From assembly GCA_016787135.1 (NCBI GenBank), contig JAEUVK010000066.1, positions 1 through 64,000 on the forward strand: DNA of 64,000 nt, in the 5' to 3' direction. Each line of letters opens with the position of its first letter. Position 1 is the stretch's first letter. The position numbers and the translations under genes were made by a program. Under the pieces are notes generated by a model. That model was not told where the DNA came from and searched no databases. It worked only from the letters and a program-made list of their open reading frames with translations. Source of the DNA: Chitinophagaceae bacterium. Lineage in GTDB: Bacteria; Bacteroidota; Bacteroidia; Chitinophagales; Chitinophagaceae. Shown here piece by piece: positions 29,101 through 36,348 of the stretch.

Positions 29101-29493
29101 TATTCTGCATCATGTGTGGCATACAATAATAGCAATGGAAGATTTACCATTCGAAAACTACCGCCAATGGTACAGTTATCATCTGTTAATGCCGTTCGCA
29201 GTGTTGATATTAATAACGATAATATCCCTGATCTTGTACTTGGTGGAAATTTATTCAATTTTCAGCCTCAACTTGAAAGGTTGGATGCCAGTCACGGCGA
29301 TGTTTTGATCAATGATCGTAAAGAAAACCTTCGCTGGATAGAGCCGAGCCAAACGGGGTTGGCATTGAGGGGTGAGCTTAGAGATATTGCTGTAATAAAC
29401 GGCCGGCGTAAGCAATACCTGCTTTTTCTACAGAATGATATGGTCCCTCTTCTTTACACAGTAAGAAATATTCCGGTAACGGATCAAAAATGA
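26155..29493 (+). CDS. FG-GAP/VCBS repeat lipoprotein with ASPIC/UnbV-like segment, copy 2
   Basis: 1112 residues, starting at GTG. Lipobox FYSC in the first 20 residues. Same architecture as copy 1, with near-identical stretches such as GGGVAIGDINNDGLSDVFFT, YTTQASFFDYDIDGDLDCFI, NGAAYGDLDNDGDLDLIVNN, PSRGFQSSMDYRTIIGLG and LSREGPKAAVADVNGDGLDD. The two genes clearly arose by tandem duplication and are probably co-transcribed. The Asp-rich repeats suggest calcium-stabilised propeller blades. No catalytic residues are recognised. A binding, scaffold or adhesion role at the surface is possible but unsupported by sequence alone. Confidence 0.88.
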   Translation: MGRTSAYILLAAFFFYSCTDKQEEKPLFSLLDNTGITFSNTVQDTKELNIINYRNFYNGGGVAIGDINNDGLSDVFFTANQASNKLYLNKGNWQFEDISVKAGFTDKKQWSTGVVMVDINADGWLDIFVCNAGHMEDSSLRRNQLFINNHNLTFTECAAKYGLDDIGYTTQASFFDYDIDGDLDCFIINNSPISPVSLNYINKRGLPDAEWPILPEMKGGGDHLYRNDNGRYVDVSKQAGIYGSTMSFGLGATVGDVNHDGYPDVYVSNDFYEQDYLYINQKDGTFKDEMEQWMQHTSLASMGADLGDINNDGYPDIFTTDMLPGDDYRVKTTFAFEDINVYRLKQRNGIYHQFFQNTLQLNNKNGKFADVANYAGVSATDWSWGGLMFDADNDGNTDLYVCNGIYHDLINQDFLDFSASEIMQRMIATGEKEDMNVIIDKMPSIHVLNKMYRNHGDLRFEDTGEKWGFSQPSFSNGAAYGDLDNDGDLDLIVNNVNQPAFVYRNNAAEYNGNKYIAVSLKGSGNNTFAIGSIIKVFAGKQILTREVIPSRGFQSSMDYRTIIGLGSIKQADSMIIQWPDRSYSRYINPVSDKVYLLKETEEIKYPPTPVLNMPGATMFENVASDFEKHTEDDYVDFFYERNIPRMLSREGPKAAVADVNGDGLDDVFIGGTNGHPGQLYIQEANGRFSKKVEKAVELFPDFEDVAVLFFDCDNDKDQDLVIGPGGNNVPAGSRQLQLRLYKNDGKGNFELDTKAFPVNNANISVITSNDFDADGDRDLFIGARNIPRQYGLTPLSFLFVNDGSGHFTDIAKEKGGGIAEAGMVTGAVWADVADDKQDELIIVAEWETPKVFSFKKDHFEEVKTNLAGMYGWWQTVEAIDVNGDGRKDIVLGNIGENCYLRPDESRPVKIWINDFDNNGVVDKIITYTVEGKDKPVFLKRDLEESMPFLKKQNLRHEVYATKSVQELVSPDKIKEAIVKTFNYSASCVAYNNSNGRFTIRKLPPMVQLSSVNAVRSVDINNDNIPDLVLGGNLFNFQPQLERLDASHGDVLINDRKENLRWIEPSQTGLALRGELRDIAVINGRRKQYLLFLQNDMVPLLYTVRNIPVTDQK

Positions 29494-29512
29494 GTCTGCC
29501 CTGACAGTAAAA

Positions 29513-32500
29513 ATGCGAAAAATAATTACGATATCATTTCTCTGGACCACAATTACAGCAGTATTGCTGGTTAATTCTTTTTTTATTTTAAATGGCTGCA
29601 GTAATGATAAAACGGAGAAAAGAGCGATGTTCCGGGTATTGGATGATAAGCGTACCGGTCTTCATTTTGTCAATAAGCTCACGCCAGCAAAGGATTTCAA
29701 TATATTCAACTACATGTATTTTTATAACGGCGCCGGGATCGGGGCCGGCGATTTTAATAACGACGGCCTGACTGACCTGTTCTTCGCTTCCAACCAGGGA
29801 AGAAATTCAATATTTATGAATAAAGGCGGCTTGGCTTTTTCAGATTTGACAGAGCAGGCAGGAATACCACAGGATGGAGGATGGTCCACAGGGGTATCTG
29901 TCGTAGATATCAATAATGACGGACTATTAGATATATATGTTTGCCGGGTGGGTAATTATGAAGTATTAAAAGGCAGGAACCAGTTTCTCATTTGTAAACA
30001 CATTGATGAAAATGGCATTCCTCATTACGAGGATGAAGCCAGGCAATATGGTCTTGATTTTTCCGGCTTCAGCACGCAGGCGGTCTTTTTTGATTATGAT
30101 ATGGACGACGATCTGGATATGTTCCTGCTTAACCATGCTGTTCATCAAAACGGGTCTTTTGCTCCCAGGGCCAATTTTGCAGGAACATATAGCCTGATCT
30201 CCGGCGATCGTATGTTCAGAAATGATGGCAATACATTTACAGATGTAACAAAAGGCTCAGGAATTAATAGCTCTGTCATCAGTTATGGCTTGGGTGTGGT
30301 GGCCTCCGACATTAACCTTGATGGCTGGACCGACCTGTATGTAGGTAATGATTTTCATGAGAACGATTACCTCTACATCAATCAGAGGAACGGGACCTTT
30401 TCGGAAGAAAGCGGTCAGCGCATGATGCATACATCAGAATTCTCAATGGGAGTAGATGCAGCCGATGTGAACAACGATGGCTATCCGGAAATTATTTCAA
30501 TGGATATGTTGCCATCAGATCCTTATATTTTAAAGAGGTCACTGGGCGATGACGATCATGATGTCTTTTATCAGAAAATTGCAGCGGGTTATAATTACCA
30601 GTATTCGCGGAATAATCTTCAGTATAACCGCCGCAACGGTCATTTCAGTGAAGCCGGGCTCTATTCGGGAATCTATGCTACAGACTGGAGCTGGGCCTCC
30701 CTTTGGATGGATTTCAATAATGACGGGTCAAAGGACCTCTTTATTTCCAACGGGATACCCAAGCGGCTGAATGATATGGACTATATCAATTTTATCTCCA
30801 ACGACGAAGTACAGCAAAAGATACGCAACAACCAGATGGATGATAGGAATATGGCGCTGATCAAAAAATTCCCGGAGATCAAAATACCAAATAAATTCTA
30901 CCGTAACACAGGAGAATTATTATTCCAGGATATAAAAGACAGCATTGCCAATGATCAGCCCTCCTATTCAAATGGCGCTGTTTATACCGACCTGGATAAT
31001 GACGGAGACCTGGACATTGTAGTCAATAATATTGATGACCCTGTTCTGTTGTATGAGAACACCTGTAACAACAATTCCAGGAAGACCTTTGCGGAAATAA
31101 AACTTAACGGACCTGAAAAGAACGGGAATGCTGTAGGAGCAAAGATTGTACTGTTTTCCGGGAGCAGTATAATGACCTATGATAACTACCCGGTAAGAGG
31201 ATTCCTTTCGTCTATGCAGTCTCCTTTACACCTGGGGTTGAATAATAAAAAAATTGATTCAGCTTTTTTGATATGGCCTGATAACTCCTGTCAGCCTGTG
31301 AAAATAGATACCAACAAAATTCAGTCATACAAATATGCAGCAGGGTTACCTGTATTCGATTACTCCGGGATCACTGCATTCATCAAAAATAAAATCAGGG
31401 TGGCAGAAGATATTACAGCCTCAACGGGAATTCAATATCTGCACCGGGAGAACACATTCAATGAGTTTAACAGGGAACCATTAATTCCTCATTGGGTATC
31501 AACAGAAGGCCCTGCACTGGCAGTGACCGATATCAATAAAGATGGGCTGGATGATATATTCATCGGGGCGTCAAAAAACCTCCACAATGCAATATTTCTT
31601 CAGCGCCCCGGCGGTAAATTTTACCAGGCACAACAATCTGCTTTGTTTGCTGACAGTACGTATGAAGATGCAGATGCAATATGGGCTGATGTGAATAATG
31701 ACGCCTGCCCGGATCTGATAATTGCAAGCGGAGGCAATGAATATTACGGGCAGGACAGGTATTTGTTGCCCCGGATATATCTGAATGATGGAAAGGGAAT
31801 ACTTACAAAGAAAGAAGATGCTTTCAGGGATATCTATATGACCGCTTCATGTGTAGTGGCTAATGATTTTAACGCAGACGGTTTCATAGACCTTTTCATC
31901 GGTGGCAGGGCTGTTCCCTGGGCCTATGGAGAAATACCGCGGTCATTTTTGTTACAGAATGATGGTACAGGAAAGTTCACTGATGTGACGGAAAAATATG
32001 CCGCCGGGCTGGCAAAGATCGGCATGGTTACAAAAGCTGTGTGGTTTGATATAGATAAAGACAATCAGACAGATCTACTTGTATCCTGTGAATGGGGAGG
32101 TATCTATGCATTTATCAATGACAAAGGTCAGTTCCGCAAAAAAGTACTGACAGATAAAAAAGGCTGGTGGAATTTTGTTTTTCCTTTTGATGCAGACGGA
32201 GATGGCGATATTGATCTTGTGGCCGGGAACCTGGGACTTAATAGCCGTTTGAAGGCCACTGGTAAACAGCCTGTAAATATGTATTTCAATGACTTTGATG
32301 ATAACGGTAAAAAGGAGCAGGTACTTACATATTTTGTCGGGGGAAAAGAAGTGCCATTTTCCAGCAAAGATGATCTGCAAAAGCAAATGCCTGCCCTGAA
32401 AAAAAAGTTTTTGTATGCTGAGGACTTTGCAAGATCATCTTTAGAAAAGATTTTTTCCAAAGAGAAACTGAATACTGCGGAAGTACTGTCAGCTGATTAT

Positions 32501-32860
32501 TTTTCAAACACTATACTGATCAACCGGGGCAACCTGGATTTTATGGCAATGCCGCTTCCATGGGAAGCACAACTTACGTCTTACCGGGACGCCGCTGTTA
32601 TTGATGCCAATAATGACGAACTTCCTGACATCATGCTTGCAGGTAATTATTACAGCAATAATATACAGATGGGGAGATATGATGCAGATTATGGCACCAT
32701 ATTGGTCAATAAAGGAGACGGACTGTTTAGCTGTGAAAAAATAAATGGCTTAACGGTTAAAGGGCAGGTTCGTCACATACGACCAGCTACGATAGCCGGC
32801 AGGAAATCTTTTGTCCTGTCCAGGAATGATGACAGTGTAATGGTCGTGCGGTTCCGATGA
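29513..32860 (+). CDS. FG-GAP/VCBS repeat lipoprotein with ASPIC/UnbV-like segment, copy 3 (divergent)
   Basis: 1115 residues. Lipobox LNGC near residue 29. It keeps the two-propeller layout (GAGDFNNDGLTDLFFASNQG, VDINNDGLLDIYVCRVGN, YTDLDNDGDLDIVVNN, TDINKDGLDDIFIGAS, FDADGDGDIDLVAGNLG) and the central ASPIC-like block (GNAVGAKIVLFSGSSIMTYD, YPVRGFLSSMQSPLHLGLN). It is less similar to copies 1 and 2 than they are to each other, so it is an older duplicate or was acquired separately. It ends the three-gene run, 23 bp from the convergent gene at 32884-33828. Function unknown. Confidence 0.87.
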   Translation: MRKIITISFLWTTITAVLLVNSFFILNGCSNDKTEKRAMFRVLDDKRTGLHFVNKLTPAKDFNIFNYMYFYNGAGIGAGDFNNDGLTDLFFASNQGRNSIFMNKGGLAFSDLTEQAGIPQDGGWSTGVSVVDINNDGLLDIYVCRVGNYEVLKGRNQFLICKHIDENGIPHYEDEARQYGLDFSGFSTQAVFFDYDMDDDLDMFLLNHAVHQNGSFAPRANFAGTYSLISGDRMFRNDGNTFTDVTKGSGINSSVISYGLGVVASDINLDGWTDLYVGNDFHENDYLYINQRNGTFSEESGQRMMHTSEFSMGVDAADVNNDGYPEIISMDMLPSDPYILKRSLGDDDHDVFYQKIAAGYNYQYSRNNLQYNRRNGHFSEAGLYSGIYATDWSWASLWMDFNNDGSKDLFISNGIPKRLNDMDYINFISNDEVQQKIRNNQMDDRNMALIKKFPEIKIPNKFYRNTGELLFQDIKDSIANDQPSYSNGAVYTDLDNDGDLDIVVNNIDDPVLLYENTCNNNSRKTFAEIKLNGPEKNGNAVGAKIVLFSGSSIMTYDNYPVRGFLSSMQSPLHLGLNNKKIDSAFLIWPDNSCQPVKIDTNKIQSYKYAAGLPVFDYSGITAFIKNKIRVAEDITASTGIQYLHRENTFNEFNREPLIPHWVSTEGPALAVTDINKDGLDDIFIGASKNLHNAIFLQRPGGKFYQAQQSALFADSTYEDADAIWADVNNDACPDLIIASGGNEYYGQDRYLLPRIYLNDGKGILTKKEDAFRDIYMTASCVVANDFNADGFIDLFIGGRAVPWAYGEIPRSFLLQNDGTGKFTDVTEKYAAGLAKIGMVTKAVWFDIDKDNQTDLLVSCEWGGIYAFINDKGQFRKKVLTDKKGWWNFVFPFDADGDGDIDLVAGNLGLNSRLKATGKQPVNMYFNDFDDNGKKEQVLTYFVGGKEVPFSSKDDLQKQMPALKKKFLYAEDFARSSLEKIFSKEKLNTAEVLSADYFSNTILINRGNLDFMAMPLPWEAQLTSYRDAAVIDANNDELPDIMLAGNYYSNNIQMGRYDADYGTILVNKGDGLFSCEKINGLTVKGQVRHIRPATIAGRKSFVLSRNDDSVMVVRFR

Positions 32861-32883
32861 TAAAACTGAGATCGATTATCTTA

Positions 32884-33828
32884 TTATACTACGGGATAGT
32901 AAATACGTGTCACCCATTTGGAACTATCGGGTTCTTTTGTTCTGTCGCTGATCAGCATTTGAAAAGGGATGGCGATGATCGAACGCTGGTAGTCCAGTAT
33001 ATACTGTTCGAACTGTTTCATCGCAGCTTCTATTTGTCCGGGGCCACCCGCTACTTCACCGGCTAATATGTTGCCATTTTTCATCATCCATTTGGAAGAG
33101 ATATCGCCATCTTCGGGCAGATCTTTATCTGTCGGCAAGCCTAACTGAACAATATAAGAGCTGCTATCGGCCTTCCGGATATTAAGCATCGGGGAAAATA
33201 ATTCTTTTGCCCCGCGTACCCGGATATAATTCCTGAGTTTTTCAATGATGGTATAAATTTCCTGAGTTGAAGGATAATGAGATAAGGCCTGTTTGACGGA
33301 AACCAGGTGCTGGTATTGTACTTTTTCATTCCGGATATTGATGCCTCCATAGATATTCCTGATGTCGCCCGTGTATTTTTCTAAAGCACTGACAATCTTA
33401 TCAAATACTTTTTTTATCTCCCTTGCCCGGAAGTAACCTGCTATCCTGCTGAACGGGTTCATTCCGTTATTTACCGATGTTGATAGCTCAATCCCGATCA
33501 TATCTATTTTATAAGGCACTATTCTTAAAAGGACGCTGTCCGGTTTATTATTTCCTGTTTTAAGCCTGATGATGTCATACATGATCTTTTCTACCTGGAA
33601 ATTATAGCCTCCGCTAGCCAGCATTATACTGCCATCTTCATTTTTTGAAACGGTGCCCGGCCACCATTTCTGCCAGTTTGTGTCGTTAATGAGGAAACGG
33701 AAAACACCTTCCCGGTTGGCATTGTAAGAAACGGCACTGGCTATATTCAGTTTCTCCGGAATAAGAACGTACACTGAAGCAAGAAGGAGAAAAAGAATGG
33801 TACCGGCAATCGTAAAAAATCGTTTCAT
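32884..33828 (-). CDS. Membrane-anchored protein, tentative SRPBCC plus GyrI-like fold
   Basis: 314 residues. One N-terminal transmembrane helix or uncleaved signal (MKRFFTIAGTILFLLLASVY). Residues ~30-150 hint at a polyketide-cyclase/SRPBCC fold (NREGVFRFLINDTNWQKWWPG, typical FxxItdxxnWxxWwpg spacing). Residues ~155-310 hint at a GyrI-like small-molecule-binding domain (YIVQLGLPTDKDLPEDGDIS; GPGQIEAAMKQFEQYI). I do not recognise a specific function and no catalytic residues are evident. It is convergent with the FG-GAP genes and divergent from the SLC45-like transporter gene, with which it may share back-to-back promoter boxes at 33864-33877. Confidence 0.7.
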   Translation of the reverse strand: MKRFFTIAGTILFLLLASVYVLIPEKLNIASAVSYNANREGVFRFLINDTNWQKWWPGTVSKNEDGSIMLASGGYNFQVEKIMYDIIRLKTGNNKPDSVLLRIVPYKIDMIGIELSTSVNNGMNPFSRIAGYFRAREIKKVFDKIVSALEKYTGDIRNIYGGINIRNEKVQYQHLVSVKQALSHYPSTQEIYTIIEKLRNYIRVRGAKELFSPMLNIRKADSSSYIVQLGLPTDKDLPEDGDISSKWMMKNGNILAGEVAGGPGQIEAAMKQFEQYILDYQRSIIAIPFQMLISDRTKEPDSSKWVTRIYYPVV

Positions 33829-33863
33829 AAAGCAGCAGGTGGTTTCGTTTTATGCATGATCTG

Positions 33864-33877
33864 CAAAAATAGGTTTG
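33864..33877. promoter_or_regulatory. Back-to-back TAnnTTTG boxes in the divergent region
   Basis: TAGGTTTG at 33870-33877 (+) and TATTTTTG read on the minus strand at 33871-33864 share their TA. The first would serve the transporter gene (start 34034), the second the gene starting at 33828. The -33 elements are imperfect: TTTT 18 bp upstream for the plus box, TTTG at 22 bp for the minus box. Confidence 0.4.
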
Positions 33878-33948
33878 ATTGGTACACGTATTGCAAACAA
33901 TGCAAAAGCAGTGTATTGGGGTGGATCAAACCATCCGATTTTCTCACA

Positions 33949-33960
33949 GCAAACGTTTGC
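33949..33960. promoter_or_regulatory. Perfect LacI-type operator palindrome GCAAACGTTTGC
   Basis: GCAAACGTTTGC is a perfect 12-bp palindrome with the central CG that LacI/PurR/CcpA-type regulators recognise. It lies 73 bp before the transporter start codon and downstream of the candidate promoter at 33870, consistent with repression by blocking transcription. Two LacI genes with the same recognition helix are in the window. Confidence 0.7.
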
Positions 33961-34022
33961 AAATTATAACCTCCCTGTGCTCTACCAATATGCCCGGACT
34001 GTTTTTGTATTTTAACCCATTA

Positions 34023-34033
34023 AACGATTGCTT
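34023..34033 (+). promoter_or_regulatory. AACGATTGCTT motif abutting the SLC45-like transporter start
   Basis: Identical to the susC1 motif and likewise ends at the base before ATG. Only 62 bp separate it from the perfect palindrome at 33949-33960, so two LacI dimers could cooperate here. Confidence 0.5.
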
Positions 34034-35377
34034 ATGTCCTTCAAACCCCGGCTTAGTTTCTGGCAGATCATCAATATGAATTTCGGGTTCTTTGGTCTGC
34101 AGTACAGTTTCGGTTTGCAACAGGCGAATATGAGTCCCATCTATTCTTATCTCGGGGCTGAAGAAAGCAAATTGCCTTATCTATGGCTGGCGGGTCCGAT
34201 GACAGGACTGATCGTTCAACCGATCATTGGAGCATTAAGCGATAAAACCATTACGAAATGGGGAAGAAGGACGCCCTATTTCCTGGTTGGCGCTATATTT
34301 TGCAGCCTTGCCCTTTTTGCTATGCCGCATAGCAGTACCGTATGGATGGCTGCAAGTATCCTCTGGATATTAGATGCGGCAAATAATATTACACAGGAGC
34401 CTTACCGTGCTTTTGTCAGTGATAAACTGGATAAAAGCCAGCATTCGCTTGGATTCTTAACACAAAGCGCTTTTACAGGTTTGGGACAAACACTTTCTTA
34501 TCTCACGCCTTTTCTTTTGATCAACCTGCTGGCTATTTCTGAAACTTCCAAAGTAGGCAAAATACCGCTTACGACCTATATCGCTTTTATGATCGGGTCT
34601 GTTGTTTCTATCGGCTCTATTTTATGGACATTAAAAACAACGAAAGAGATACCATTGACAGAAGAAGAAAAGCAAAAGATCCGGCAATCACCAAAAGGAG
34701 TAGGAGCTACATTCCGGGAAATATACCTGGCCTTTAAAGAAATGCCGCTGACCATGAAATTAATGGGGCCGATGATGCTCTTTAGCTGGTACGCTATGTT
34801 CATCTACTGGCAATACATTGCTAAATGCTTATCCAAATCATTATACAATACAGTTGATGCAGAAAGCCCTTTATTTCGGAAAGCAGAATTATGGGTGGGG
34901 CCTCTGGGCGCTTTTTACAACGGGGTCGCTTTTGTATCTGCATTCGGACTGGCGTGGTTGGCGAGGAAGTATGGACCGAAATACATACACATGGCCTGTC
35001 TATTTCTTGCAGGCGCCGGGTTGCTGGCCATTCCGCACATACAGGATAAAAATCTTTTATTCATTCCCATGGTCGGAATGGGATTATCATGGGCGAGCAT
35101 GATGGGCAATCCATATATTATGCTGGCAGGCAGCATACCCCCCGAAAGGACCGGGGTGTATATGGGTATCTTCAATATGTTCATCGTAATACCCATGCTG
35201 CTTGAGACTTTTACCTTTCCTTTATATTATGAATCATGGCTGGGCAACGATTCTACCCATGCTATTACATTAGCAGGAATTCTGCTTATTCTTGCATCAC
35301 TTTCGGTGTTATTAATAAAAATGAATAAAAGGATGGAGGGGTCGGTTGACGAGATCGTTCACGGCTTGGTTCATTAA
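34034..35377 (+). CDS. SLC45/GPH-like MFS sugar transporter
   Basis: 447 residues from the ATG at 34034. About 12 hydrophobic helices. The N-terminal half has the SLC45/sucrose-transporter pattern: NFGFFGLQYSFGLQQANMSP, LWLAGPMTGLIVQPIIGALS, then DKTITKWGRRTPYFLVGAIF with the RxGRRxPY loop. Relatives move sucrose, maltose or other alpha-glucosides with protons across the inner membrane. It is followed 10 bp later by a fructokinase-like gene and then an amylosucrase-type GH13, so sucrose is the best-supported cargo. Control is suggested by the operator palindrome and start-site motif upstream. A maltodextrin cargo remains possible because the surface enzymes nearby cut alpha-glucans. Confidence 0.9.
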   Translation: MSFKPRLSFWQIINMNFGFFGLQYSFGLQQANMSPIYSYLGAEESKLPYLWLAGPMTGLIVQPIIGALSDKTITKWGRRTPYFLVGAIFCSLALFAMPHSSTVWMAASILWILDAANNITQEPYRAFVSDKLDKSQHSLGFLTQSAFTGLGQTLSYLTPFLLINLLAISETSKVGKIPLTTYIAFMIGSVVSIGSILWTLKTTKEIPLTEEEKQKIRQSPKGVGATFREIYLAFKEMPLTMKLMGPMMLFSWYAMFIYWQYIAKCLSKSLYNTVDAESPLFRKAELWVGPLGAFYNGVAFVSAFGLAWLARKYGPKYIHMACLFLAGAGLLAIPHIQDKNLLFIPMVGMGLSWASMMGNPYIMLAGSIPPERTGVYMGIFNMFIVIPMLLETFTFPLYYESWLGNDSTHAITLAGILLILASLSVLLIKMNKRMEGSVDEIVHGLVH

Positions 35378-35387
35378 CAGAAATACA

Positions 35388-36341
35388 ATGAAAAAGATAC
35401 TTTGTATAGGCGAAGCCCTGATAGATATGATCTGTACAGACAAAGGGAAGTTTTTGGCTGAAGGGCAGCATTTTTTAAAAAAACCCGGAGGAGCGCCTAC
35501 TAATGTAGCAGCGGCTATAGCTGCATTAGGGGGAAACGTGGAATTGGCTGCAAAAGTAGGGGCAGACCCTTTTGGCAAACACCTGACAGATGTGATGAAA
35601 TCTTTCGGCGTTTCTGACAAATGGATAATAAAAGATAAAGATCATTTTACTACACTGGCCTTCGTGTCGTTGATGGAGAATGGAGAAAGAGATTTTTATT
35701 TTAACCGCGGGGCTGATGGATATTTAAGCCTTACAGAAATTGAAAGTATTGATCTGGATGAGGTTTCTATTATCCACTTCGGTTCTGCTACCGCCTTTTT
35801 GCCCGGGCCGCTGCAGGCTGCTTATACAGGGCTGCTGCAACGGGCATTGCAGAAGAATATCTTCATCAGTTTCGATCCTAACTACCGGCACCTGCTTTTC
35901 CATGACAGTATGCAATCTTTTGTTGATCAGTCATGGAACTTTCTGCGATCAAGTCATTTTTTTAAGGTAAGTGATGAAGAGGCCATGCTGATCACAGGCG
36001 CTTTTTCGGTAAGCGCTGCTGCAAGTATTTTATTAAAAAAAACAAACGCGGTATTCGCTATCACTCTAGGCAAAGAAGGAACAATGCTTGGTTTTAATAA
36101 TGCAATAGAAATTATTCCCAGCATACCGGTAAAGCCTGTGGATACCACCGGGGCGGGTGATGCTTTCGTAGGTGCAGTATTATATCAATTAAACGCTTAT
36201 GCTGTTGATAAGATGAAAGGCTTGTCTGCGGACAACTGGAAAAAGATAATACATAATGCCAACAAAGCCGGCGCCCGCACCTGTGAATATCTCGGTGCTA
36301 TGGAAGCCTTCAAACACCTGAGCAGCGATATCTTTAAATGA
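35388..36341 (+). CDS. PfkB family carbohydrate kinase, probable fructokinase
   Basis: 317 residues from the ATG at 35388; an in-frame upstream start inside the transporter gene is rejected. PfkB signatures are present: N-terminal KPGGAPTNVAAAIAALGG and C-terminal PVDTTGAGDAFVGAVLYQL with catalytic Asp. The opening LCIGEALIDMICTDKG is typical of fructokinase-like members. Reaction: ATP-dependent phosphorylation of a free sugar, most likely fructose to fructose-6-phosphate, in the cytoplasm. The next gene encodes an amylosucrase-type enzyme that would release fructose from sucrose, which strongly supports this choice. It begins 10 bp after the transporter and ends 7 bp before the GH13 gene. 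Confidence 0.88.
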   Translation: MKKILCIGEALIDMICTDKGKFLAEGQHFLKKPGGAPTNVAAAIAALGGNVELAAKVGADPFGKHLTDVMKSFGVSDKWIIKDKDHFTTLAFVSLMENGERDFYFNRGADGYLSLTEIESIDLDEVSIIHFGSATAFLPGPLQAAYTGLLQRALQKNIFISFDPNYRHLLFHDSMQSFVDQSWNFLRSSHFFKVSDEEAMLITGAFSVSAAASILLKKTNAVFAITLGKEGTMLGFNNAIEIIPSIPVKPVDTTGAGDAFVGAVLYQLNAYAVDKMKGLSADNWKKIIHNANKAGARTCEYLGAMEAFKHLSSDIFK

Positions 36342-36348
36342 TTTTTGA

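Noticed and set aside
22804-32860. Tandem Asp-rich repeats as a DNA-level repeat array
   Set aside because: The repetition is at protein level in propeller blades; nucleotide spacing and sequence vary too much for a DNA repeat or CRISPR.
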